A stretch of DNA of 64,000 nucleotides from Pectobacterium aquaticum. GTDB lineage: Bacteria > Pseudomonadota > Gammaproteobacteria > Enterobacterales > Enterobacteriaceae. The notes beneath the pieces were generated by a model. It did no database searches, was not told where the DNA came from, and worked only from the letters and a program-made list of their open reading frames with translations. Position numbers and translations under genes: made by a program. This document shows, piece after piece, positions 33,081 through 43,916 of this stretch (its first letter is position 1; each line of letters begins with the position of its first letter). Where the stretch lies: the NCBI RefSeq assembly GCF_003382565.3, contig NZ_CP086253.1, positions 2,294,001 through 2,358,000 of the forward strand. The letters run 5' to 3'.

Positions 33081-34631
33081 ATGAAGAAGTCGTTAGTCGC
33101 CGTAGGCGTTATTGTTGCTCTGGGTGCCATCTGGACGGGTGCATCCTGGTACACTGGCAAGCAGATGGCTCAGCAAATTGATGGTTTTACCGATACGCTG
33201 AATACCCAGCTCAAGCAAGCCTACCCGAACGCTGGCCTGAAAGTCGTCTATCGCGACTATAACGGCGGCGTATTCAGCAGCACCCTGGCCTATGTTTTAC
33301 AGACAGACGGCACAGCAAAAGGTGCCCAATTCCTTGCGCCCGGTGAAGAACTTGTCTTTAACGAAACCGTGTCTCATGGGCCATTCCCGCTAGCACAGCT
33401 CAAGAAATTCAACCTCGCTCCGGCGATGGCGTCTGTCCATACCGAGTTGGTCAACACGCCAGCCGTCAAAGCCTGGTTTGAGCTGACGAAAGAGAAGCCG
33501 TTCTTTACGGCTGAAACTCGCGTCGCTTACAGCGGTGATACGCAGTCACTCGTTACGCTGGCCCCTATCGACTATCAAACGCCAGAACAGAAATTCGCTT
33601 TCAGCGGGGCGCAAGCCGTGTTGGATATCGGGCACGATCTGCGCAGCAGTAAGCTGGATACCACCATCAACAGTGTGAAGATGGAAAGGAAAAACGACTG
33701 GGGTCAAACCGAGAACGTCGATCTCACCGATTTCTCCATCAAGGGAACTAACAAAAAAGGCAAATTCGATCTTGATTTAGGCGATGGCAATCTGTCCTTT
33801 AAAACGATGACGTTTACCGTAGAAGGCGGTGAACCTGTAACGTTGAGCGGCTTCTCTCTGCAAAGCAGCGCAACGGAAGATGATAAAAATCTGGCGGGCA
33901 AACTGGCCGTAACGCTGGGATCGTTAATCATAGGTGACCGTAATCTGGGTTCTGGTAATGTGAGTATGTCCATTTCACAGCTTGACGGCGCGGGCACCAA
34001 GCAGTTAATCACCGCCTATCAGGCACAGGTGCAGAAACTGTTGCAGGATCCGACTGCTATCGATCCTGACACTTACCAGCATGACGCTGCCATGTCGGTT
34101 CTGCAATATCTACCACAGTTACTGAAAGGCAATCCGCGCGTTGAAATATCCCCGATTAGTTGGAAAAACAGTAAAGGTGAAGGGACGTTCACGCTGGCAC
34201 TGGATTTAACCGATCCATTGCAGAGTGCGGATAAAGCGAACGATGCAACCCTGTCGGATGAAGAAAAAATCATTCGTCAGTCGGTCAAAAAACTCGATGC
34301 TAAACTCAACGTACCGCTGGATATGCTGACAGAGTTGATGGTACAGAGCAGCCCAAAAACCGCCAATGCTGAAGAGCAAAAACAGTTAGAGGATATGGCG
34401 AAACAGCAGGCTAACATGGTGGCCGAGATTGGTCAGGGAAACCAACTGAGCGTCACCAAAGACAACACCATTACCAGTTCACTGCACTATGCCGATGGCC
34501 AAATTGATTTCAACGGCAACAAAATAGCGCTGGCTGATTTCATCGCACCGTATTTCTCCATTCCAACGGAAGAAGGTGAAGAGTCACTGCCTGGCGCACA
34601 GGAAGAACCCGTCACACCACCGGCGCAATAA
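33081..34631 (+). CDS. ydgA: DUF945 family protein YdgA
   Basis: The 516-residue protein has an N-terminal hydrophobic segment (about residues 4-24) that may be a signal anchor, then a long beta-rich DUF945 domain including VYRDYNGGVFSSTLAYVLQT. The tail is Pro/Glu-rich. E. coli YdgA is an inner-membrane-associated, dimeric protein of unclear function. AAAGGATG precedes the ATG. A terminator follows. Confidence 0.93.
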   Translation: MKKSLVAVGVIVALGAIWTGASWYTGKQMAQQIDGFTDTLNTQLKQAYPNAGLKVVYRDYNGGVFSSTLAYVLQTDGTAKGAQFLAPGEELVFNETVSHGPFPLAQLKKFNLAPAMASVHTELVNTPAVKAWFELTKEKPFFTAETRVAYSGDTQSLVTLAPIDYQTPEQKFAFSGAQAVLDIGHDLRSSKLDTTINSVKMERKNDWGQTENVDLTDFSIKGTNKKGKFDLDLGDGNLSFKTMTFTVEGGEPVTLSGFSLQSSATEDDKNLAGKLAVTLGSLIIGDRNLGSGNVSMSISQLDGAGTKQLITAYQAQVQKLLQDPTAIDPDTYQHDAAMSVLQYLPQLLKGNPRVEISPISWKNSKGEGTFTLALDLTDPLQSADKANDATLSDEEKIIRQSVKKLDAKLNVPLDMLTELMVQSSPKTANAEEQKQLEDMAKQQANMVAEIGQGNQLSVTKDNTITSSLHYADGQIDFNGNKIALADFIAPYFSIPTEEGEESLPGAQEEPVTPPAQ

Positions 34632-34661
34632 TTCAGCATATCGTGTTATGTGCTAAAACAT

Positions 34662-34691
34662 ACGGTGGCCGCACTCGCCGCCACCGTTTTT
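34662..34691 (+). terminator. Terminator after ydgA
   Basis: ACGGTGGC (34662-34669) pairs with GCCACCGT (34680-34687), followed by TTTT. Confidence 0.88.
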
Positions 34692-34851
34692 AAGTTGAAC
34701 GCTCGTGCTACGGGTCAGGAAAAGCAGTAACAGGTTGTTTTTGCTTAATGATTGTTCAGAATAGTGGAGTTTTGGCGCTAACTGTTGGCTATTTACCTCG
34801 ATTTCTTTTTATACTTTGTCGTATGAAAAACAGTAATCAGACAATAACATT

Positions 34852-35868
34852 ATGATTGATTCACTCCTGCCATTGACAGACATCCACCGCCATTTAGATG
34901 GTAATATCCGCGCCCAGACTATTCTGGAGCTAGGCCGCCAGTACAATATAGCGTTACCTGCCAGCGACATCGAAGCGCTCCGCCCTCACGTCCAAGTCAC
35001 CAAGAATGAACCTGACTTACTGAGCTTTTTACAAAAGCTCGACTGGGGTGTAGCCGTACTCGGTTCACTGGATGCCTGCCGCCGCGTGGCTTACGAGAAC
35101 GTTGAAGATGCCATGAAAGCCGGGTTGGATTACGCAGAACTGCGTTTCTCTCCCTACTATATGGCGATGAATCATAAACTGCCGATTGCTGGCGTGGTTG
35201 AAGCCGTGATCGACGGCATTACCGCGGGCAGTCGTGATTTCGCTACCGATATCCGTCTGATTGGCATCATGAGCCGGACCTTCGGCACCGAGGCCTGCCA
35301 GCAAGAGCTGGACGCTCTGTTGTCCCAGCGGGATCGCATCGTCGCGCTCGATCTGGCTGGTGATGAATTGGGTTACCCCGGTGTGCAGTTTACTTCTCAT
35401 TTCCGACAAGCCCGCGATGCTGGCTGGCACATTACGGTTCACGCAGGTGAAGCGGCCGGGCCGGAAAGTATCTGGCAGGCGATTAACCATCTGGGCGCAG
35501 AGCGCATCGGGCATGGCGTAACCGCTATTATCGATCCGCGTCTGATGACGCACATGGCGGAGCATGGCATCGGCATCGAATCCTGTCTGACCTCTAACAT
35601 TCAAACCAGCACTGTTGAATCACTGGATAAACATCCGCTGATCCACTTCCTGCGCTATGAAATCCCCGCTACCATCAACACGGACGATCCTGCGGTTCAG
35701 GGCATAGAGATCCGTCACGAATATGAGATCGCGGCCCCACTTGCTGGCCTGACGGCGGTAGAAACTCGCAAAGCACAGGAAAACGGCCTGAACATTGCGT
35801 TTATCAGCGAACAGGAAAAGCAGCAACTGCGCGAAAAGGTTCTGCGTAAACGCGGTGGTGCGCAGTAG
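34852..35868 (+). CDS. add: Adenosine deaminase
   Basis: The 338-residue zinc enzyme deaminates adenosine and deoxyadenosine. Zinc and catalytic residues are seen in DIHRHLDGN (His-x-His, residues 9-17), VHAGEA (His/Glu), ERIGHG and NTDDPA (Asp). Length is near E. coli Add (333). The position after manA-ydgA is as in E. coli. The start ATG at 34852 has no strong ribosome site, but homologues begin at this point. Confidence 0.96.
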   Translation: MIDSLLPLTDIHRHLDGNIRAQTILELGRQYNIALPASDIEALRPHVQVTKNEPDLLSFLQKLDWGVAVLGSLDACRRVAYENVEDAMKAGLDYAELRFSPYYMAMNHKLPIAGVVEAVIDGITAGSRDFATDIRLIGIMSRTFGTEACQQELDALLSQRDRIVALDLAGDELGYPGVQFTSHFRQARDAGWHITVHAGEAAGPESIWQAINHLGAERIGHGVTAIIDPRLMTHMAEHGIGIESCLTSNIQTSTVESLDKHPLIHFLRYEIPATINTDDPAVQGIEIRHEYEIAAPLAGLTAVETRKAQENGLNIAFISEQEKQQLREKVLRKRGGAQ

Positions 35869-35946
35869 TTTGTATCAACAACACATAGAAAACGGCCAAC
35901 TCTTGTTAGCCGTTTAATGCGCATTTTTAAAGATAAATTATAGAGA

Positions 35947-36411
35947 TCAGCTACTTGGGTTTGCTGAAGAGTGATGCGTGGTAATCAACCACTGTTTCTG
36001 TTTTGCGTCCCAAGCGTAAGTGTAGGTATAGCGTGCTTTGGCTACGCTACCATCACCGAATGTGAACGTGTAGGTTCCGGTATCAACCGCGTCATTACAA
36101 CCGATGCGGATCGTGCTGGTATCAATCTTACCAACCGGCTTTTTCGCCAGGAAATGTTCGAAGTAATCAATACGCTCTGCGTCAGTCGTACGCGGTTGAT
36201 CGGACAGCGTTGGCAGCAGCACCGCGTCTGATGCATAGTTTTTCGCAACTTTCTTCGCATCACCCGTTTGCAGCGATGCATTCCAACGGTCAAATAACGA
36301 CGCAATTTCTTTTTGACTGGTTTTCACACATTCCATACTCTGTGCAGCCTGCACAGAGGCGGAAGCCAACGTCCCTAACATCGCTAAAGTTAACACCGTT
36401 TTTTTAAACAT
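35947..36411 (-). CDS. Secreted SnoaL/CaMKII-association-domain-like protein
   Basis: The 154-residue precursor has a Sec signal peptide ending VQA near residue 22. The mature part is a cone-shaped SnoaL-like domain: ASLFDRWNASLQTGDAKKVA, YASDAVLLPTLS, and the final WLITTHHSS. Proteins of this type (SgcJ/EcaC-like) have no agreed function. It is convergent with add and sits in a spot not occupied in E. coli. Confidence 0.85.
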   Translation of the reverse strand: MFKKTVLTLAMLGTLASASVQAAQSMECVKTSQKEIASLFDRWNASLQTGDAKKVAKNYASDAVLLPTLSDQPRTTDAERIDYFEHFLAKKPVGKIDTSTIRIGCNDAVDTGTYTFTFGDGSVAKARYTYTYAWDAKQKQWLITTHHSSANPSS

Positions 36412-36590
36412 ATTTCCCTCGTTCTCAAATAATCATCATCAACTGTGTCTTGCTCTATCGACAATTCCTCTCGATGAGCAACTATTGTTATAACGTAATG
36501 CAACAAAAAAGTAACACCAAAATGAAACTATCACTGTAATATATTATTTATTGTATTTCCGTCTAGTTACACGTGTTTGTTACAAATGAC

Positions 36591-36626
36591 AACGCCCTCG
36601 GGCTGTGTAAGGCCGAGGGCGTTTTG
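36591..36626 (-). terminator. Terminator after the bile-acid symporter gene
   Basis: AACGCCCTCGG (36591-36601) pairs perfectly with CCGAGGGCGTT (36613-36623). A TTTT run lies on the plus side; on the minus side the stem is followed by TGTCATTTG. It follows yfeH on the minus strand and may act in both directions. Confidence 0.75.
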
Positions 36627-36651
36627 TATGATGCCAGAAAACGATAATTTC

Positions 36652-37653
36652 TTACTGACGAGGCGTATCCTGTTCCTTGTTTATCCGCTTGGCATAACGC
36701 TGAGCCAGCGCGGCGCAGACCATCAGCTGGATTTGGTGGAAAATCATCAGCGGCAGCACCATCGCACCGACAGCAGCGGCAGGAAACAGCACGTTTGCCA
36801 TCGGGATCCCATTCGCCAGGCTCTTCTTCGAACCGCAGAATACGATGGTGATTTCATCGGCGGTATTAAAGCCCAGCTTACGGGCAACCAGCGTATTCAC
36901 CACCAGCACAATCGCTAGCAGCACGACTGAGCAGCCGACGACGGCCAGCAATGACCAGACGTTGATCTGTCCCCAAATCCCCTGCACAACAGCCTCGCTG
37001 AAAGCGACATACACCACCAAAAGAATTGATGACCGGTCAGTAATATTAATCAGCTTACGGTGACGTTCAACCCACTTGGCAATCAGCGGGCGAGACAGGT
37101 GACCAATCACGAAAGGCACCATTAACTGCATGATAATAGAGCCAATAGCGTGCAGTGTATCCGTTTCTCCCCCTTGCGTCTGCATTAGCAAACCGACCAG
37201 AATCGGCGAGAGAAACACGCCCAAAATACTGGATGCCGAGGCGCTACAAATCGCCGCTGCGACGTTGCCACCGGCCATTGAGGTATAAGCAATCGCCGAC
37301 TGCACTGTCGCTGGTAGCGCACACAGATAGAGGAAACCCAGATACAAGGTCGGCGTCAGCACCACGGGCGACAACAGACTCATACCGATTCCCAGCAGCG
37401 GGAACAGAATAAACGTGCTGGCAAACACCACCAGATGCAAACGCCAGTGCCCCATACCCGCACTAATCGCTTCACGCGATAGCTTCGCACCGTGCATAAA
37501 GAACAGCAGAGCAATCGCCGCCGTGGTCAGGTGCTCAAAGAAAACCTTCACGGCGCCTTCAGCAGGAAGAACCGACGCTGTCACCACCACAAAAATCAGA
37601 ACCAATAAGAATTTATCAATACGTAACCGTTGTAACCACCCCATGCCCGACAC
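36652..37653 (-). CDS. yfeH: Bile acid:sodium symporter family protein YfeH
   Basis: The 333-residue membrane protein has about ten segments. It follows YfeH closely: FFEHLTTAAIALLFFMHGAK, AGGNVAAAICSASASS, then FCGSKKSLANGIPMANVLFP and MIFHQIQLMVC. The family moves organic anions with sodium, but the substrate of YfeH is unknown. In E. coli yfeH lies elsewhere (near the ptsHI region), so its place here between add and ydgJ is a rearrangement. Confidence 0.92.
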   Translation of the reverse strand: MSGMGWLQRLRIDKFLLVLIFVVVTASVLPAEGAVKVFFEHLTTAAIALLFFMHGAKLSREAISAGMGHWRLHLVVFASTFILFPLLGIGMSLLSPVVLTPTLYLGFLYLCALPATVQSAIAYTSMAGGNVAAAICSASASSILGVFLSPILVGLLMQTQGGETDTLHAIGSIIMQLMVPFVIGHLSRPLIAKWVERHRKLINITDRSSILLVVYVAFSEAVVQGIWGQINVWSLLAVVGCSVVLLAIVLVVNTLVARKLGFNTADEITIVFCGSKKSLANGIPMANVLFPAAAVGAMVLPLMIFHQIQLMVCAALAQRYAKRINKEQDTPRQ

Positions 37654-37761
37654 CTTTCCCCTGGCCTGTTATCAGCCGAATGAACACGCTAACAAGACGG
37701 GCGATCCTAAGATCGCCTGTTTAAACAAACCATTAACTATCTGGAATAAAACGCGGTAAAT

Positions 37762-38808
37762 CTAGCTATTTTTCACCGTGACGGCTTTTTTCTGCTCGTG
37801 GGAAAGCAGCCCCAGCTCGATCAGTTCCATCACCTGAATCGCCTGATGCACGCTGACGGGGTTTTCGCCTTTCCCCGTCAGTGCATCGCGCACTGCCGCG
37901 TAGTAAGCCGGATAATTACCCGGAATCGTGGCGATCGTTTGCTCCGCCGTTATGCCATCGCGAGACAGCGTCAGCACACCATTGTGCTTATCCTGCCCCC
38001 AGTCGGCCAGCGGTGGGCGTTCGCCCGCTTTCAGACGATCTTCCTGTGGATCGAGACCATATTTAACAAAGCTGCCGCGCGTGCCATGCACGGTGTAGCG
38101 TGCAGACGCCGCCGCCACCAGCATGCTGGCGTGCAGGACAACCCGGCGTTGTGGGTAAATCAACGTTGAGTGGAAATAATCTGTGGCCTTACTGCCCGGC
38201 CTTAGCTGCGCCATATCCACCTGAATCGCCACCGGCAAGCCAAACAGTTCCAATGCCTGATCCAGCAAGTGTGGCCCAAGGTCGTACCAAATCCCGCTGC
38301 CTTCACTGCCGTCTTCCCGCCAGCGCTGGCGCACTTCGGGACGGAAGCGATCGAAATGCGATTCCATATACACCACATTTCCTAACGTTCCCGCCGCCAG
38401 CAGCTGTTTAAGTGTCAGAAAATCGCTGTCCCAGCGGCGGTTATGGAAAACAGAAAGCATTTTTCCGACGCGGTCGGCAATCGCACCCAGATCGTATGCT
38501 TGTGACAACGTCACGGTAAACGGTTTATCGACGACAACATGCTTGCCCGCTTCCAGCGCCTGTTTCGCCAGCGGGAAGTGCGTGTCATTAGGGGTAGGAA
38601 TAACTATGAGGTCAATATCGGGATCGTTAAATAACGCCTGAGGATCTTTCTCTACTCGCAGATTGGCCCAATCTGCATGCACTTTTTCAGCACTGCTGCT
38701 GGACACAGCCACCAGCTCCATACCTGCCGTACCGGCAATTAACGGCGCGTGGAATGTCTTACTGGCATAGCCATAGCCCAGCAGCCCAACACGAACGGTC
38801 TCACTCAT
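37762..38808 (-). CDS. ydgJ: Gfo/Idh/MocA oxidoreductase YdgJ
   Basis: The 348-residue NAD(P)-dependent oxidoreductase has an N-terminal Rossmann motif GLLGYGYASKTFHAPL (residues 8-23). EAGKHVVVDKPFTVTL holds the family's catalytic Lys (EKP-type, here DKP). The substrate is unknown. Neighbouring add matches E. coli add-ydgJ. It reads away from araC with a 114-bp gap. Confidence 0.92.
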   Translation of the reverse strand: MSETVRVGLLGYGYASKTFHAPLIAGTAGMELVAVSSSSAEKVHADWANLRVEKDPQALFNDPDIDLIVIPTPNDTHFPLAKQALEAGKHVVVDKPFTVTLSQAYDLGAIADRVGKMLSVFHNRRWDSDFLTLKQLLAAGTLGNVVYMESHFDRFRPEVRQRWREDGSEGSGIWYDLGPHLLDQALELFGLPVAIQVDMAQLRPGSKATDYFHSTLIYPQRRVVLHASMLVAAASARYTVHGTRGSFVKYGLDPQEDRLKAGERPPLADWGQDKHNGVLTLSRDGITAEQTIATIPGNYPAYYAAVRDALTGKGENPVSVHQAIQVMELIELGLLSHEQKKAVTVKNS

Positions 38809-38922
38809 GACGATTCCCCTTAACTTATTTTGACTTTGTGATTTCTCACTCAGTATATACCCGCCATCCGCCAGATTGCAGAGAGGGATAACAGCAAGGG
38901 GAATCTGTCATATTTCGGAACG

Positions 38923-39843
38923 TTAGCCACTCACAGCGCTGGGCATCCGTTCTCCCCACACCACGGGCAGCGTTTTGGCTGCCGGATAGTTGATTTCACT
39001 GCTGCGACGGCGGAAATCGCTGGGGCTGACGCCGACCCGCTTACGGAACACGCGTGAGAAATACAGCTGATCGTCATACCCCACCACGCGACCAATGTTG
39101 GCAATAGACTCCTGTGTTGTCTGCAATAACAGCTTGGCGCGAATCACGCGCTGATCTTCACGCCAGCGCAAAATATTAATGCCCACCTGTTCACGGAACA
39201 GATGCGCCAACCGCGACGGCGACAGACAAACATGCCGCGCCACTTCGTCAATACGTAGCTCTCCAGCCAGATTGCTGGTAATAAACTGGCAGGCTTCTAT
39301 CACACGCGGATCCATGATCTTCTGCGGGCTCTGTGGATCTTCCTCCATCGCGCGGAGCAATAGACGCTCCAGCAGATTCATCCCCAATTCTTCTGAAAAA
39401 CGACGCCCGGAACGCTGGGTCTGCTCGATATTGGCAAACAGCCTGTCGAATTCCAGCAGCAGTTGATTATTTGGCAGGCTCATACGACCAATACCGCTAC
39501 TTTTGGTATGCCATTCCAGCCAGTCAGCCCAGTAAGCGCGCGGGCGAAAATAGACCCAGCGGTGATACCAACAGTCGCTGCTCGGTGAACGACCATAAAA
39601 ATGCTTCGATTTCGGCGGGAACAGCAGCAGGTCACCGGGATTACAGAAAAAGGTCTCATCGCCATCAAAGACCTGACCCTGACCTTTCATGGTGAGGTTA
39701 ATGATGTAGCCTTTCATGCCATCGGGACGATCGATAAAGAAGTCGAGCGGCCCTTCTGCCAGAATCGGTGTCATACCTGCCACAAGATAAGCGTTGAACG
39801 AATATCCCGGCAGCAGCGGATTAGGCTGGGAGTCATGCGCCAT
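38923..39843 (-). CDS. araC: Arabinose operon regulator AraC
   Basis: The protein has about 306 residues. The N-terminal arabinose-binding cupin contains NPLLPGYSFNAYLVAG, FFIDRPDGMKGYIINLT and WYHRWVYFRPRAYW. The C-terminal double HTH carries VCLSPSRLAHLFREQ and DDQLYFSRVFRK with GVSPSDFRRR. It activates ara genes with arabinose and represses without it. Starts at 39858 and 39843 are both possible; homologues begin close to the second. It is upstream of araFGH in the same direction, not divergent from araBAD as in E. coli. Confidence 0.94.
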   Translation of the reverse strand: MAHDSQPNPLLPGYSFNAYLVAGMTPILAEGPLDFFIDRPDGMKGYIINLTMKGQGQVFDGDETFFCNPGDLLLFPPKSKHFYGRSPSSDCWYHRWVYFRPRAYWADWLEWHTKSSGIGRMSLPNNQLLLEFDRLFANIEQTQRSGRRFSEELGMNLLERLLLRAMEEDPQSPQKIMDPRVIEACQFITSNLAGELRIDEVARHVCLSPSRLAHLFREQVGINILRWREDQRVIRAKLLLQTTQESIANIGRVVGYDDQLYFSRVFRKRVGVSPSDFRRRSSEINYPAAKTLPVVWGERMPSAVSG

Positions 39844-39920
39844 ACGGTGATACATCAAGCCTCCGGTACACGCGAGTAATGAGAGAACGCGGCAGAGTGA
39901 TGACCCTGCCGCACGGGCAT

Positions 39921-40907
39921 TTATACCGTTTTCTTCGCCAGCTGTTTGTAGCGGTCGAAGATAACCGCCGCAAGCAGAATCAGACCGCGCACCACATATT
40001 GGGCAAACGGCGAGATGTTCAGCAGGTTCATCGCGTTTTCTACCGTACCTAAGATCAGCACACCAGCGATGACATAAGAAATTTTACCGATCCCACCTTT
40101 CAACGACACACCGCCCAGCACGCAGGCAGAAATCACGATCAGCTCATACCCGATGGAGGTCATCGGCTGGCCGCTAGTCATACGCGATGCCAGAATGATC
40201 CCTGCTGCCGCCGATACCAGACCGGATAAGGCGAAAATGATGATCTTGGTACGTACAACGGGCACCCCGGCCAGACGCGCCGCCTCTTCATTGCCCCCAA
40301 TCGCCAGCGTATTACGGCCAAAGGTGGTTTTATTCAGCAGCAGGCCAAACAGAATCATGCAGCCGATGGTGATCCAGATTGGCGCTGGCAAACCCAGCCA
40401 GTTGGCATAGCCCAGTTCGAAGAAGCGCTCATCTTCAATCCCTACCGCTTTACCATCGGAAATGATGTACGCCAGACCGCGCGCAATCTGCATCGTTGCC
40501 AGCGTCGTGATCAGCGCATTGATCTTCAAACGGGCAATCACAAACCCGTTGAGCAAACCGAACGCCACGCCCAGTAGCAGCCCGGCACCGACGCCGATCC
40601 ACAGGCTTTCACTGATATTGATCACCACCGCCGTCGCCACACCAGCACAGGCAATGATTGACGCAACCGACAGGTCAAAATCACCGGAAGCCAGACAGAA
40701 CAACATCCCACAGGCCACCATGCCAGACATGGAGATCGCCAGCCCCAGCCCTTTCATATTGATAAACGAGGCGAAGTTGGGGACGAAAATTGCACAACCA
40801 AAAAACAGCACGGCAAATACCACCAGCATGCCGTAGTTATCCCAAATACGGGATAATCCCGCGCCGTTTTTCTTCTTTTCTGAAGTTGCAGACGTAACCG
40901 TTGACAT
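39921..40907 (-). CDS. araH: L-arabinose ABC transporter permease
   Basis: The 328-residue inner-membrane protein has eight to ten segments and belongs to the ribose/arabinose permease family. It carries GMLFCLASGDFDLSVASIIA near residue 70 and the ALSGLVSAAAGIILASRM loop. It forms the channel for AraF-delivered arabinose with two AraG subunits. GAAGGAG precedes the ATG. It lies 18 bp after araG and ends the operon. Confidence 0.96.
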   Translation of the reverse strand: MSTVTSATSEKKKNGAGLSRIWDNYGMLVVFAVLFFGCAIFVPNFASFINMKGLGLAISMSGMVACGMLFCLASGDFDLSVASIIACAGVATAVVINISESLWIGVGAGLLLGVAFGLLNGFVIARLKINALITTLATMQIARGLAYIISDGKAVGIEDERFFELGYANWLGLPAPIWITIGCMILFGLLLNKTTFGRNTLAIGGNEEAARLAGVPVVRTKIIIFALSGLVSAAAGIILASRMTSGQPMTSIGYELIVISACVLGGVSLKGGIGKISYVIAGVLILGTVENAMNLLNISPFAQYVVRGLILLAAVIFDRYKQLAKKTV

Positions 40908-40925
40908 TATTTTACTCCTTCGCGG

Positions 40926-42449
<1,524 letters not shown>

Positions 42450-42480
42450 GTCTGTTTCCTCATAACGATGCAGGTAGAGC

Positions 42481-42538
42481 GCGGATAACTTCGATCAGGA
42501 TAACGTCGACCAGCGTCATGCTGACCGGCGTTATCCGC
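42481..42538 (-). other. Intercistronic inverted repeat between araF and araG
   Basis: GCGGATAAC (42481-42489) is complementary to GTTATCCGC (42530-42538). A second GGATAAC copy (42498-42504) can compete for the same partner. Such a structure after a binding-protein gene commonly protects the upstream message and lowers expression of the ATPase and permease; that role is inferred. Confidence 0.65.
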
Positions 42539-42560
42539 GTCTTTACGAAATTAGGCGTGA

Positions 42561-43544
42561 TTACATCAGACCTTTTTTCTCCAGTTCGACCTTAAAGTTG
42601 TCACGCGTGATCAGCACCACGTCGGTCACTTCGGTGAATTTCTCTGGCTCCACGCCTTTGGTTACCCAGTCGTTCAGCATCTGGATACTCTTGTAACCGT
42701 GAATATCCGGGCTCGGCAGCAGTGAACCAAAGAAGCCCGTTGCCTTATCTTTAGACAGCTCACTCACCGCATCCACGCCGTTGATACCGATACCAATGAC
42801 GTTTGCGGCTTTAAAGCCCTGACCTTCCGTTGCACGCACGCCACCCAGCACAGTGTTGTCATTCATGCCGATAATCAGCCAGTTTTTCACGCCCGGATGC
42901 TGAACCAGCATGGAGTTAGCGGCGTCAAACGCGCCGGGGATATCGTTAGATTTGGTCGGTACTTTGTAGATCTGTTTTTCTGGGAATCCTGCGGTTTTCA
43001 GCGCATCCATGGAGCCAGACGTGCGGCGACGTGCGGTATCCAACTCATCAGCGGTAATCGCCATCACGGCGGTTTCCTCTACTTTCCAGCCGCGTTTGGT
43101 CATCTCTTTATACAGTTCCTGCCCCTGACGCTCGCCAATTTTGGTGGCTGCCATCATCACCAATGGCACAGTATCCATCGGTTGGCCTTTGGCGTTCACG
43201 AATTGGTCATCAACCGCGATCACTTTCAGATCGTAGCTGCGTGCTTTTGCGATAATGGCAGGCCCCAACTTCGGATCCGGCGTACAGATAACGAAGCCTT
43301 TCGCGCCACTGGCCGCCAGACTGTCGATCGCGTTCAGGGTCTTTTCACCATCGGGAACCGCGATTTTTATCACATCAAAACCAAGGTCTTTCCCTGCTTT
43401 ATCCGCGAACTTCCATTCCGTCTGGAACCAAGGTTCTTCCGGCTGTTTAACCAGAAAGCCCAGCTTTACGTTCTCTGCCATAGCTGATTGTGACATAACA
43501 GCGGCCAACCCGATTGCTGCCAGCGCCTTAGTGAATTTATGCAT
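42561..43544 (-). CDS. araF: L-arabinose-binding periplasmic protein
   Basis: The roughly 327-residue precursor has a signal peptide ending SAMA before ENVKLGFLVK. The mature protein has arabinose-binding residues in LGFLVKQPEEPWFQTEW (Lys, Glu, Trp near the N terminus) and GIGINGVDAVSEL. It hands arabinose to AraHG. The ATG at 43544 has GGAGAA upstream and gives a standard signal; the frame to 43583 does not. It is divergent from araB over a 372-bp control region. Confidence 0.96.
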   Translation of the reverse strand: MHKFTKALAAIGLAAVMSQSAMAENVKLGFLVKQPEEPWFQTEWKFADKAGKDLGFDVIKIAVPDGEKTLNAIDSLAASGAKGFVICTPDPKLGPAIIAKARSYDLKVIAVDDQFVNAKGQPMDTVPLVMMAATKIGERQGQELYKEMTKRGWKVEETAVMAITADELDTARRRTSGSMDALKTAGFPEKQIYKVPTKSNDIPGAFDAANSMLVQHPGVKNWLIIGMNDNTVLGGVRATEGQGFKAANVIGIGINGVDAVSELSKDKATGFFGSLLPSPDIHGYKSIQMLNDWVTKGVEPEKFTEVTDVVLITRDNFKVELEKKGLM

Positions 43545-43647
43545 GATGTTCTCCGGTGTAATTATCTTTTCATTCGTCAGCAACGCTGAGACGAGTTCGA
43601 GTTCCTGGTAGGGTATTTCCGGTCTGGATAAAGGAAAAACACAGACT

Positions 43648-43779
43648 TAGCACGATTCCTTTACTCAGTAGCATTCAGACGCTTTATGTTTTAGTCGTTA
43701 TTCCCAGTAAGAATGTAGAGCTTTATCACAGTCCGGAACAATGACAGGTTTGTACATACATTTAGCGAATTTAACCAAT
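43648..43779. promoter_or_regulatory. Probable AraC half-sites in the araF-araB divergent region
   Basis: TAGC-containing 17-mers start at 43648 (TAGCACGATTCCTTTAC) and 43669 (TAGCATTCAGACGCTTT), exactly 21 bp apart, the spacing of araI1-araI2. A third, closest to the I1 consensus (TAGCGAATTTAACCAAT), is at 43763-43779 on the araB side. All point toward araB. The gap 43545-43916 holds no gene. Confidence 0.55.
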
Positions 43780-43916
43780 CATTAACCTTTGACCCGCTTC
43801 ACAAAATGGCTGCTGGCGACAGAAAAATACATACTTCCAGCTAACCGCTCCTCACCGCCTCTCGTTATCCCTGCCATCGTAAACACCAACGATCTGGGAT
43901 TAATGAGGAGCAAAGC

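Noticed and set aside
43715..43735. CRP-like TGTAG...TCACA in the araF-araB region
   Set aside because: The half-sites are seven rather than six bases apart and one half deviates, so it is not a convincing CRP site.
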